64,000 bases of DNA, from positions 30,710 to 94,709 of the forward strand of contig NZ_STGY01000042.1 of assembly GCF_004912275.1 (NCBI RefSeq), written 5' to 3'. Both the position numbers and the translations under genes were made by a program. The DNA is from Glycomyces buryatensis. Its GTDB lineage: Bacteria > Actinomycetota > Actinomycetes > Mycobacteriales > Micromonosporaceae. The notes under the pieces were generated by a model that worked only from the letters and a program-made list of their open reading frames with translations, was not told where the DNA came from and did not search any database. Shown in pieces: positions 25,563 to 33,508 of this stretch. Numbering within the stretch: position 1 is the first letter of the stretch; each line of letters starts with the position of its first letter.

Positions 25563-25751
25563 TAGGACGGCCCGCGCGCAGGAGGGCGTGCCCGACCGAC
25601 ACCTGCAATCCACAAATCCAGCGTGACCCACTGGGGCGATTCGTCGTGTCCTCGATTCCGGAGGCCGCGGCGGACGACGTCGTCCGCCGGTCTGCCGGGG
25701 CGAGTTCCTCGGCATTCTCACTCAGTTCCAGCGCAGGGATTCTCATACATA

Positions 25752-25797
25752 CAGCCGAAGGGCGGGGCGACCAGATGGTCGCCCCGCCCTTCGGCTG
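25752..25797. terminator. Strong bidirectional terminator hairpin
   Basis: A 21-bp perfect stem with loop AGAT, running from CAGCCGAAGGG at 25752 to its complement ending at 25797. It lies between the convergent DUF3073 gene and the 25825 gene, so it can serve both. Confidence 0.85.
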
Positions 25798-25824
25798 CCT
25801 TGCGTCCTTTTACTCGCTTCCTGA

Positions 25825-26553
25825 TTACTGCTGGGGAGCCTGGGGCCACTGCTGGCCCTGCTGCGGCTGACCCGGCTGCTGCGGCTGGCCGGGCTGCACC
25901 TGGCCGGTCGGGTAGCCCTGCGGGGCCGCCGGAGCCTGCGGCGCGGCCGGGGCGGCCGTCCTCGGCGCGGCTCCCGACGCCGGCACCATGAACACGGCAC
26001 TGACGAGCGCACCGTAAGCACCGATGACGAGCAGAGCGGCGATCCAACCCGCGGCGTCGCCGGCACCGTCACCGTCGGGCAGGCTCGCGATGGCGTACGC
26101 GAAGTCCGCGAGGAACAGCGCGCCGATGGCGATGGCGCCGAGCTTCCACAGGTTCTGGAGCTTCTCGCCCATGAAGACCGTCAGGCCGAGCAGCATCACC
26201 AGCCCGACGAGACCGCCGGTCATGCTCCCGCCCAGGTTGCCGGAGGCCCAGCCGGCGATGACGGTGGGACCGTCGGAGAACTCGCCGCCGTCGCTGAACC
26301 CGGCGATCAAACCGCCGAGCACCGCCGCCGCCAGGCCGGAGACGGCGAGGATGCCCGGCATCGCGGGCAGGCCGAACTTGTCGAACAGCGACGGGCCCTG
26401 CTGGGCATAGGCCGCGTACTGCTGCTGCTGGGCTTGCTGCTGCTGGTACTGCGCTTGAGGAGAGGCGTACGGGGTCTGCCCGTAGCCTTGTTGCTGCTGC
26501 GGCTGGCCGGGCGTGGGCTGCGGATACCCCGCACCTGATTGCTGTTCACTCAT
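25825..26553 (-). CDS. Gln/Pro-rich multi-span membrane protein
   Basis: A 242-residue protein. The N-terminal 52 residues are Gln-, Pro- and Tyr-rich (QQQQAQQQQYAAYAQQ). Four to five hydrophobic segments follow (about 62-85, 97-127, 133-160, 165-190), and the C-terminus is again Pro/Gln-rich (AAPQAPAAPQGYPTGQ...). This layout of disordered tails around a membrane core is common in actinobacterial cell-envelope proteins; I know of no function. The ATG at 26553 was chosen over the longer open frame because it starts with MSEQQSGAGYP and leaves a 95-bp divergent region to the aldehyde dehydrogenase. Confidence 0.82.
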   Translation of the reverse strand: MSEQQSGAGYPQPTPGQPQQQQGYGQTPYASPQAQYQQQQAQQQQYAAYAQQGPSLFDKFGLPAMPGILAVSGLAAAVLGGLIAGFSDGGEFSDGPTVIAGWASGNLGGSMTGGLVGLVMLLGLTVFMGEKLQNLWKLGAIAIGALFLADFAYAIASLPDGDGAGDAAGWIAALLVIGAYGALVSAVFMVPASGAAPRTAAPAAPQAPAAPQGYPTGQVQPGQPQQPGQPQQGQQWPQAPQQ

Positions 26554-26648
26554 GGCCCCATCATGCACTGTGAAGGCAAGAACCCTCAATTGGGTTCGAC
26601 GCCCCGGCAAGCGGGCCAAGGTCGCTCGCGAAGCTCTAGGCTGGAGTC

Positions 26649-28094
26649 ATGTCGCAACGTCTCCGTCCCGTATCGCCGATCTGGGTGGCAGGGCGTCCAC
26701 AGCACGGCGAAGAGGAATTCTTCGTCACCCACCCCTTCGACGACTCGCCCGTCGGCGCGGCGTCATGGGCCACGTCCGGACAGGTGGAGGCCGCCGTCTC
26801 GGCCGCCGCCGGGATCGCGGCCGAATGCGCCGCCCTGCCCGCGCACGTGCGCGCCGAGGCGCTCGACCACGTCAGGCGCCGCCTCGACGAGGAGGCCGAG
26901 ACGTGCGCCGAACTCATCACGGCCGAATCGGGCAAGCCCATCACGTGGGCGCGCGTCGAGGTGCGCCGCGCGGTCTCCACGTTCCGCTGGGCCGCCGAGG
27001 AGGCCCGCCGCTTCTCCGGCGAGATGCAGCGGCTCGACACCGACCCCGGCGCCGAGGGCCGCCTGGCGCTGGTGCGGCGCTTCCCGCGCGGCCCCGTCCT
27101 GGGGATCACGCCGTTCAACTTCCCGCTGAACCTGGTGGCGCACAAGGTGGGCCCGGCGATCGCCGCTGGCTGCCCGGTCGTGCTCAAGCCGGCCCCGGCG
27201 ACGCCGCTGTCGGCCCTGCATCTGGGGGCGCTGTTCTCCGAGACGGACCTGCCCGCGGCGATGCTGTCGGTCCTGCCGGTCCCCAATCAACGCGCCGAGC
27301 AGCTGGTGGACGACCCGCGGCTGCCGGTCGTCTCGTTCACCGGTTCGGGCGCGGTCGGGGCGCAGATCCGGCGTCGCGTGCCCGAGAAGCACGTGACGCT
27401 CGAACTGGGCGGCAACGGGGCGGCGCTGGTCGCGGCCGACTACCCGAAGCGGGACTGGGCGGCGGAGCGGATCGCGACGTTCGGGAACTACCAGGCCGGG
27501 CAGTCGTGCATCGCGGTGCAGCGGGTGTTCATCGAGGCCGCGGCGTTCGCCGATATGGCGGACCGGATCGTGGAGAAGGTCAAGGCCCTGGACACCGGCG
27601 ACCCGAACGACCCGGCGTGCAAGGTCGGGCCGCTCATCAACGAGGAGGCGGCCGCGCGCGTCGAGGGCTGGATCGGCGACGCGATCGCCGAGGGCGCGAC
27701 GGTGCTGTGCGGAGGGACGCCCCGGTCGGGGTCGACGCTGGAGCCGACGGTGCTCCAAGACGTTCGCGCCGATGCGCGGGTCCTGCGCGAGGAGGTCTTC
27801 GGCCCGGTGCTGGTGCTCCAGAGCGTCGAGGGCTTCGAGGAGGGCCTGGCGGCGATCAACGACTCGCGGTACGGGCTCCAGGCCGGGGTGTTCACCGACC
27901 GGCTGCCGCAGGCGATGCTGGCGCACCGCGTGCTCGAGGTCGGCGGCATCGTCATCGGCGACGTGCCCTCGTTCCGGGCCGACCAGATGCCCTACGGCGG
28001 GGTCAAGGGCTCGGGCGTGGGACGCGAGGGCGTCCGGTCCGCGATGGACGACTACACCACCGAACGCGTCCTGATCCTCCCCGACTCCCTCTAA
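26649..28094 (+). CDS. Aldehyde dehydrogenase family protein
   Basis: A 481-residue NAD(P)-dependent dehydrogenase. It has GPVLGITPFNFPLNLVAHKVGPAI, FTGSGAVGAQI, the catalytic Glu in HVTLELGGNGA and the catalytic Cys in NYQAGQSCIAVQRV, then EEVFGPVLVL and YGGVKGSGVGREG. The substrate is unclear; succinate-semialdehyde-like or general aldehyde oxidation are both possible. It is monocistronic. Confidence 0.92.
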   Translation: MSQRLRPVSPIWVAGRPQHGEEEFFVTHPFDDSPVGAASWATSGQVEAAVSAAAGIAAECAALPAHVRAEALDHVRRRLDEEAETCAELITAESGKPITWARVEVRRAVSTFRWAAEEARRFSGEMQRLDTDPGAEGRLALVRRFPRGPVLGITPFNFPLNLVAHKVGPAIAAGCPVVLKPAPATPLSALHLGALFSETDLPAAMLSVLPVPNQRAEQLVDDPRLPVVSFTGSGAVGAQIRRRVPEKHVTLELGGNGAALVAADYPKRDWAAERIATFGNYQAGQSCIAVQRVFIEAAAFADMADRIVEKVKALDTGDPNDPACKVGPLINEEAAARVEGWIGDAIAEGATVLCGGTPRSGSTLEPTVLQDVRADARVLREEVFGPVLVLQSVEGFEEGLAAINDSRYGLQAGVFTDRLPQAMLAHRVLEVGGIVIGDVPSFRADQMPYGGVKGSGVGREGVRSAMDDYTTERVLILPDSL

Positions 28095-28193
28095 ATCACC
28101 TATCGTTTCCAGGGCCCGAATCGACTGCGATGTTTCTAACTGAGGACGGTCCCATCCCTGGTCGCGATCGCCGAGCCCCTATAACTTGGGGAC

Positions 28194-29222
28194 ATGACTG
28201 TCCCTCCCAACTACGGCCAGGGCCCCGGCGGGCAACAGCCTCCCGGGTACGGCTACGGCTCAGGACCTGACCCGCAGACGCCCGCCAACGGATACGGCTC
28301 CACTCCCGATCCGCAGTCCGGCTCCGGCTTCGGCTACCAGCCGGGCCAGTCGAGCGGCGGATACGGCGGCGCGCCCGGCCCGGCGGGCTCCGGTGGCTAC
28401 AGCTACCAGAACCCGTACGACCCGCAGAGCGACCCGTACTCCCAGCCGGGTGCGCCCCAGCCGCCGAAGAAGAACCTCGGCATGATCGGCGGCATCATCA
28501 TCGGCGTCACGGTCGTGGTGCTGGGTGCGATCCTGCTCGTCACCCTGGGCCTGAGGGGCGACGAGCCCACCGACGACCCGACCGCGGCCGCCGGCTCCGA
28601 GTCGCCCTCGGCCGAGGAGAGCACCGCCCCCGAGGAAGAGGAGTCGGAGCCCCAGGCGGGCGACGAGGTCGGCCAGTGCCTGCCGTACGAGCCGGCAGTC
28701 GCCGACGACGGCTACGGGGACGGCCTCGTACTCGCCGAGTCCTGCGACGCCGAGGACGCGTTCTGGACGATCACCGCCCAGTCCTACGACGTCTCCGACA
28801 TCGCGGTGGACGACGAGGGCTACCTCGTCGACAATGCGCCGGTCTACGACTTCTGCGGCGAGAGCGTCGGTGCGTACCACCCCGGCCAGCCGTGGACGAA
28901 CTGGCATTACGTGTACTCCTCGGGCGGCCTCGACTCGCTGTACTGCATCGAGGCGATCGACAAGACCAACGCCGAGTCGGAAGGCGTCCCGGTGACGCCG
29001 ACCGAGGGCGACTGCTTCGACAAGACCTCCGAGTGGTGGACCGTCGACTGCTCGTCCGACAAGGCCGTCTACGAGGCGACCGGGGTGGTCGAGCTCGACG
29101 AGCCGACGGACCTGAGCGACGAGGAGGCCGCCGAGCAGGCGACGTGCGGCGGCAACCTCTACTGGGAGCTGCCCGACCCTGAAGGCCGCACCACGGCCCT
29201 GCTGTGCGGCAACGAGTTGTAA
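28194..29222 (+). CDS. Membrane-anchored protein with Cys-rich extracellular domain
   Basis: A 342-residue protein. Residues 1-92 are Gly/Tyr/Pro/Gln-rich and cytoplasmic (YGYGSGPDPQTP... repeats). A membrane span follows (about 95-119, GMIGGIIIGVTVVVLGAILLVTLGL), then an acidic linker (DEPTDDPTAAAGSES...EEEESEP) and an extracellular domain of about 190 residues with eight Cys in pairs (GQCLPYEP, ESCDAEDAF, YDFCGESVG, LYCIEA, GDCFDKTSEWWTVDCSS, ATCGGN, LLCGNEL). The domain resembles the LppU/septum-formation-type repeats found in other actinobacterial proteins of this layout. The function is unknown. Confidence 0.83.
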   Translation: MTVPPNYGQGPGGQQPPGYGYGSGPDPQTPANGYGSTPDPQSGSGFGYQPGQSSGGYGGAPGPAGSGGYSYQNPYDPQSDPYSQPGAPQPPKKNLGMIGGIIIGVTVVVLGAILLVTLGLRGDEPTDDPTAAAGSESPSAEESTAPEEEESEPQAGDEVGQCLPYEPAVADDGYGDGLVLAESCDAEDAFWTITAQSYDVSDIAVDDEGYLVDNAPVYDFCGESVGAYHPGQPWTNWHYVYSSGGLDSLYCIEAIDKTNAESEGVPVTPTEGDCFDKTSEWWTVDCSSDKAVYEATGVVELDEPTDLSDEEAAEQATCGGNLYWELPDPEGRTTALLCGNEL

Positions 29223-29246
29223 GCCGAAGCCGGGGAACGAACGAGA

Positions 29247-29282
29247 AAGCGGGGCCGCCCTGAGGAGGGCGGCCCCGCTTTA
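29247..29282. terminator. Bidirectional terminator between the 28194 gene and pstB
   Basis: A 16-bp perfect stem, AAAGCGGGGCCGCCCT with its complement at 29267-29282, has loop GAGG and a terminal T run on both strands. It lies 25 bp after the 28194 gene stop. Confidence 0.85.
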
Positions 29283-29292
29283 CGTTTCTCGA

Positions 29293-29357
29293 TTCGGCCT
29301 TAGCCGCTGTGTTCTCGTTCGGTCTTAACCGCTGTGCTCTCTGTTCGGCCCTAGCCG
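29293..29357 (-). repeat. Three 25-bp imperfect repeats over the pstB stop
   Basis: The block TTCGG-(C/T)-C-(T/C)-TA-(G/A)-CCG occurs three times on the plus strand, beginning at about 29293, 29318 and 29344, with a CTGTG(T/C)TCTC spacer after the first two. The third copy includes the pstB stop codon and last codons. The tail of pstB therefore appears to have been tandemly duplicated into the 3' region. Confidence 0.6.
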
Positions 29358-30214
29358 AAGCGCCCGGTGATGTAGTCCTCGGTGCGCTGGTCGGACGGGT
29401 TGGAGAACAGCTTCTGGGTGTCGTCGAACTCGACCAGGAACCCGAAGCGCTCGCCGGCCTCGTCGACGTCGGCCGAGTAGAACGCCGTCGAGTCGGAGAC
29501 GCGGGCGGCCTGCTGCATGTTGTGGGTGACGATCACGATCGTGTAGTCGCGCACCAGGTCGTTCATGAGCTCTTCGATGCGGGCGGTCGCGATCGGGTCG
29601 AGCGCCGAGCAGGGCTCGTCCATGAGCAGGACCTCGGGCTCCACTGCGATGGCCCGCGCGATGCACAGGCGCTGCTGCTGGCCACCGGAGAGCGCCAGGG
29701 CGCTCTTCTTGAGGTTGTCCTTGACCTCGTCCCACAGGGCCGCGCCGCGCAGGGCCTGCTCGACCCGGTCGGCGAGGTTGTCCTTCATGCCGTTGATGCG
29801 AAGGCCGTAGGCGACGTTGTCGAAGATCGACTTGGGGAACGGGTTGGCCTTCTGAAAGACCATGCCGATGTGGCGGCGGACCGCGATCGGGTCGACGCCG
29901 TGCGCGTAGATGTCCTTGCCGTGGAAGGTGACCTTCCCGCTGACCTTGGCGCCGGGGATGAGGTCGTTCATGCGGTTGATGGACCGCAGTACCGTGGACT
30001 TGCCGCAGCCCGAGGGTCCGATCATCGCGGTGATCTGGTTGCGGGCCACCGGCAGCGAGACGCCGCGGACGGCGTGCACCTGACCGTAGTGGATGTCGAC
30101 GCCTTCGAGCTCGATGACCGTGCCGGTCTCGACCGGGGCGGAAGTGCCCGCCTGGCTGTCAAGCGCGATGCGGGCGCGGACTTCGGTCCTGCCGCTGGTC
30201 TCGTTCACTGGCAC
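29351..30214 (-). CDS. pstB: Phosphate ABC transporter ATP-binding protein PstB
   Basis: A protein of about 287 residues, the cytoplasmic ATPase of the Pst phosphate importer. Walker [10 protein letters not shown], signature LSGGQQQR, Walker [13 protein letters not shown] and the PstB-specific [18 protein letters not shown]-like stretch are present. The GTG at 30214 has GGAG before it; another GTG at 30229 is possible. The N-terminus is about 30 residues longer than usual ([19 protein letters not shown]). The usual pstS-pstC-pstA genes do not lie beside it; the upstream gene is unrelated. A PHO-box-like site is upstream. Confidence 0.93.
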   Translation of the reverse strand: MPVNETSGRTEVRARIALDSQAGTSAPVETGTVIELEGVDIHYGQVHAVRGVSLPVARNQITAMIGPSGCGKSTVLRSINRMNDLIPGAKVSGKVTFHGKDIYAHGVDPIAVRRHIGMVFQKANPFPKSIFDNVAYGLRINGMKDNLADRVEQALRGAALWDEVKDNLKKSALALSGGQQQRLCIARAIAVEPEVLLMDEPCSALDPIATARIEELMNDLVRDYTIVIVTHNMQQAARVSDSTAFYSADVDEAGERFGFLVEFDDTQKLFSNPSDQRTEDYITGRFG

Positions 30215-30295
30215 GCAAACTCCAATCACCGTATTTCAACCGCTGTTAACGTGTCCTGTACTCATCAAATGCGATCGAGGTGCACGAGGGTTGGC

Positions 30296-30318
30296 AATCA
30301 GGTGAACGCCGGGTGAAT
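30296..30318 (-). promoter_or_regulatory. PHO-box-like direct repeat upstream of pstB
   Basis: On the minus strand two 11-bp units stand in tandem, ATTCACCCGGC and GTTCACCTGAT, ending about 82 bp before the pstB start. They fit the GTTCAYY-type direct repeat bound by PhoP in Streptomyces (PHO box). This predicts induction of pstB under phosphate limitation. Confidence 0.65.
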
Positions 30319-30347
30319 GTGGGGCGGGAGCTGGGTCTCGGACTTGT

Positions 30348-31202
30348 TCAGGCGTGCTCGGGCGGCAGCAGCTCGTCATTAGGATAGCCGCCCAGTAGAT
30401 CGTCGGAGGCGGTGAGCGTGAACTCCTCGTCCAGCGCAATGGTGGCGAGATTCGAGGAGGAGGCGACGTCGCCGTCCTCGGACAGCTCCATGAGCATGCC
30501 ACGCACGACCTGCGCCGGCACGCCGGCATCGTCGCCCAGCTCGTTGAGGCTGAGCTCGACCTCCACCGACTTGCCGCCGCCGGGCAGGACGAAGTGGCCC
30601 TCGTCGTCGAAGTCGTACTCGACGCCGCCGACCCTGCGAATGGCGATGGCGGTCAGTTCCTCGAGGTCGCCGCGCTGATCGGCGGCTTCCTCGATCGCCT
30701 CGAGCTTGCCGAAGGCGAGGACGTCGAACGGGTTGATGTACAGCTGCGGGGCCACGAACAGCTGGCCGTCGCGGGTCTCGCCCCGGTACAGGCCCAAGGC
30801 GAGCAGGAATTCGAGCAGGTCGCGGACGGTGTGCGGCACGGGCAGGCCGGCCCGCTCGCAGTGAGTGGTGAAGGTCGCAATGCGCTCGCTCCGTTCGGCG
30901 GTGGCCCGGTCGTACTCCTCGCGGGCCTCCTTCTCGATCACCTCCGCGGAGGTGCCGAAATGGTGCTCGCGGGCCTCGGTGATCCAGTCGTCCACATCGC
31001 CCGGATCGCACCAGACCGGTTCGTTCCACAGGTCGTCGTCGGGGAAGACGTCGGCCCACCAGCTCGCGGGGAACAGACTGAGCGAGGGGACGGTGCGGAA
31101 CAGCTCGATGCTGCACGGCATGATCCGGATCCAGGCGGGGTGCATCTGCGCCTGGACCGGGCCGGTCTCATCGCCGCCGAAGGGCCTTTCGAAAGCTTCC
31201 AC
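30348..31202 (-). CDS. Hypothetical soluble protein (DUF6042-like)
   Basis: A 284-residue acidic protein without membrane segments. It contains PCSIELFRTVPSLSLFPASWWADVFPDDDLW, DRATAERSERIATFTTHCERAGLPVPHTVRDLLEFLLALGLY, and QLYINPFDVLAFGKLEAIEEAA. The C-terminal half may form a winged helix (LNELGDDAGVPAQVVRGMLMELSEDGDVA), so a link to nucleic-acid binding is possible. It resembles uncharacterised actinobacterial proteins I recall as DUF6042; that name is uncertain. It lies upstream of pstB on the same strand, but the PHO-like site between them suggests separate transcription. Confidence 0.75.
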   Translation of the reverse strand: MEAFERPFGGDETGPVQAQMHPAWIRIMPCSIELFRTVPSLSLFPASWWADVFPDDDLWNEPVWCDPGDVDDWITEAREHHFGTSAEVIEKEAREEYDRATAERSERIATFTTHCERAGLPVPHTVRDLLEFLLALGLYRGETRDGQLFVAPQLYINPFDVLAFGKLEAIEEAADQRGDLEELTAIAIRRVGGVEYDFDDEGHFVLPGGGKSVEVELSLNELGDDAGVPAQVVRGMLMELSEDGDVASSSNLATIALDEEFTLTASDDLLGGYPNDELLPPEHA

Positions 31203-31305
31203 ACATCGACGGTATCAGCGCACCACGACATCGCCCGCACGCATGGCCGCAGCGTGGTCCGCGTCCGACACGGGGCCTTGCACAGTCGAGTCCCGGGACC
31301 GGAAT

Positions 31306-31500
31306 CTAACCCAGCCGAAGGCCCGAAAGGTCCGGTTCGAACTCGGCGAGGGAACCGGCGTATTCGGGGGTGAGGTATTCGAGGGTGCGCACTTGCTGCG
31401 CGAGCAGCTGCCCCACCGACACGATCTGGTCGGCTGGATTGATCACGAGCCAGTGCTGGTACTCCGAGTAACGTTCTTCGGCCTGCGCCACGGCGGTCAC
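31306..31500 (-). CDS. Small hypothetical protein
   Basis: A predicted 64-residue acidic protein (EERYSEYQHWLVINPADQIVSVGQLL...). The GTG at 31500 has a strong AGGAGGAAGCT in front, so I chose it over the longer frame to 31569. The composition is normal for a real protein, with Tyr, Trp and Gln evenly used. I know of no family. It lies alone between the DUF6042-like gene and the NHL-thioredoxin gene. Confidence 0.6.
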   Translation of the reverse strand: MTAVAQAEERYSEYQHWLVINPADQIVSVGQLLAQQVRTLEYLTPEYAGSLAEFEPDLSGLRLG

Positions 31501-31623
31501 AGCTTCCTCCTGAGGTGATCGGGTGCGATCAGGCCAACCTAATGCGCCATGAGCGCTGCACGGATTCATGACACGCGCCCACGGGATGAAATACCTGTTT
31601 CGGCACAGATCACACCGGACGGA

Positions 31624-33411
31624 TCAGGAGCGCAGCACCAGGCGCAGCGTACCGGTGCCGCCCTCGGCGACCTCGATGGGCACGCCCCAGTCCTGGCGGG
31701 TCAGGTGGCACGCCGGGTGCTCGGCCTCGGCGTCGCAGGTGGCGGCCTGGGCGACGACTTGGAGGACGCCGCGTTCGATGCCGTCGGCGAGTTCGAGTTC
31801 GCGGTCGAGTTCCTCCGTCTGTCCCGCCCCGGCGGCGAGCAGCTGCGGCGGGTCGGCCGAGACGGTCACCGAGATGGGCGAGCCGTAGGTGTAGTCGAGC
31901 TTCTGGCCCTCGGCGGCGGTGAACAGGACTTCGAGTCGCAGCTTGCCGGGCCCCACCTTGGTGCGCTTGCGGGTGACGCGATGGTGCTCGCCGTCCACGG
32001 CGGACTCCGCCGGCTCGGGCCGGACCAGCCGGTGCGCGGCGGACTCGACCACGACCAACTCGCCGTTCAGCACGATCACGTCGCTGGGTTCGGCCAAGCC
32101 GGAGACCAGCGTGGACACGTCCCCGGTGTGCGGGTCGACGCAGCGAACGGCGCCGTTGTAGGTGTCGGCGATGGCGATGCGGCCGTCGGGGAGGACGGTG
32201 ACACCGAGCGGGTGCTGCATGAGCGCATCGGCGGCGGGGCCGTCGACATGCCCGAAGTCGAACAGCCCTTGGCCGACTGCCGTGAGGATCAGCTTGTCGT
32301 GGATGAACCGGAGCGCGGAGGTCTCGGCGTCGACCACCCACAGGAATTCACCGTCGACCGCGAGGCCGGAGGGCTGCGCCATCCAGGCCTCCCGGATGTC
32401 GCCGTCCTTCAGGCTCTCGACGGTGGAGCCGACGTAGGGAGCGGCGGTTCCCGACAGCGGTTTGAAGTACCAGAGCTGGTGAATCCCGGCCATCGCGATG
32501 ATGATCGAGTGCCCGTCCCAGGCGACGTCCCAAGGAGAGGAGAGGTCGACTTCGAGGGCGGCGTCGGTCCCGTTGTCCATGCGCCACTGCCTGCCGGTCC
32601 CGGCCACGGTGGTGACGGTCCCGTCTGCGAGGCGCACGCCGCGCAGCAGGTGGTTGACGGTGTCGGCGACGACGACGTCGTAGCCGACCTGGGCGGCGAT
32701 GTCCTCGGGCAGCAGCGCGAGCCCTTGCGGCTCATTGAACTGCGGCTCGGTGCCGTCGGCGCGGCCGCGCTCGCCGGTGCCGATGACGCCGGTGACGGTT
32801 TCGAGGTCGGGGGCGAGGCGGACGAGCCGGTGCCGGGCGGAGTCGGTGACGAGGACGTCGCCGCCGGGCAGGGGCAGGGCCTTGCCGGGGAAGCGCAGCG
32901 TCGTCTCCGCCTCGGGCGCGGCCACGTACGGCGTGCCCTCGGGCTTCAGCGTGCCGTCGGCGGTGTGGGTCTCGACCAGGCCGCCGATGAGCTTGTCGAG
33001 CGCCTCGACGTGGCCTTCGCCGGCCATGGTGGACACGACGTAGCCGACGGGGTCGATGACGACGAGGGTGGGCCAGGCGCGGGCGGCGTAGGCGTCCCAG
33101 GTCTTCAGGTTCGGGTCGTCCAGGACGGGGTGCTCGACGCCGTAGCGTTCGACGGCGGCGGCCAAGGCCTCCGGGTCCTTCTCGTGCTCGAACTTCGGGG
33201 AGTGGACGCCGACGATGACGAGGGCGTCGCCGTACTTCTCTTCGAGCGGACGCAGTTCGTCGAGGACGTGCAGGCAGTTGATGCAGCAGAACGTCCAAAA
33301 ATCAAGAACCACGACCTTCCCTCGGAGGTCGGCCAGTTCGAGCCGGCGGCCGCCGGTGTTGAGCCAGCCGCGGCCGACGAGTTCGGCCGCGCGCACGCGA
33401 GATTGGGACAT
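31624..33411 (-). CDS. Thioredoxin-like protein fused to NHL repeats (NHLRC2-type)
   Basis: A 595-residue two-part protein. Residues 1-140 are a TlpA-like thioredoxin domain (VVVLDFWTFCCINCLHVL) with the C43-x-x-C46 redox pair in CCINC. Residues 160-480 contain NHL beta-propeller repeats (LVTDSARHRLVRLAP, VVADTVNHLLRGVRL, IADTYNGAVRCVDP). A C-terminal domain of about 90 residues with two Cys follows. The layout matches animal NHLRC2 and bacterial homologues. There is no signal peptide, so it is probably cytoplasmic. The exact reaction is unknown. Confidence 0.92.
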   Translation of the reverse strand: MSQSRVRAAELVGRGWLNTGGRRLELADLRGKVVVLDFWTFCCINCLHVLDELRPLEEKYGDALVIVGVHSPKFEHEKDPEALAAAVERYGVEHPVLDDPNLKTWDAYAARAWPTLVVIDPVGYVVSTMAGEGHVEALDKLIGGLVETHTADGTLKPEGTPYVAAPEAETTLRFPGKALPLPGGDVLVTDSARHRLVRLAPDLETVTGVIGTGERGRADGTEPQFNEPQGLALLPEDIAAQVGYDVVVADTVNHLLRGVRLADGTVTTVAGTGRQWRMDNGTDAALEVDLSSPWDVAWDGHSIIIAMAGIHQLWYFKPLSGTAAPYVGSTVESLKDGDIREAWMAQPSGLAVDGEFLWVVDAETSALRFIHDKLILTAVGQGLFDFGHVDGPAADALMQHPLGVTVLPDGRIAIADTYNGAVRCVDPHTGDVSTLVSGLAEPSDVIVLNGELVVVESAAHRLVRPEPAESAVDGEHHRVTRKRTKVGPGKLRLEVLFTAAEGQKLDYTYGSPISVTVSADPPQLLAAGAGQTEELDRELELADGIERGVLQVVAQAATCDAEAEHPACHLTRQDWGVPIEVAEGGTGTLRLVLRS

Positions 33412-33508
33412 CGGGCGATCTTATCTCGCGCACACGGGGGCAGGCCCCGTCCGGACGAGTCCGGCCAGGGCCTGCGAAAGCCGGTGTGAACTGCGAAAAC
33501 GTGGACCG

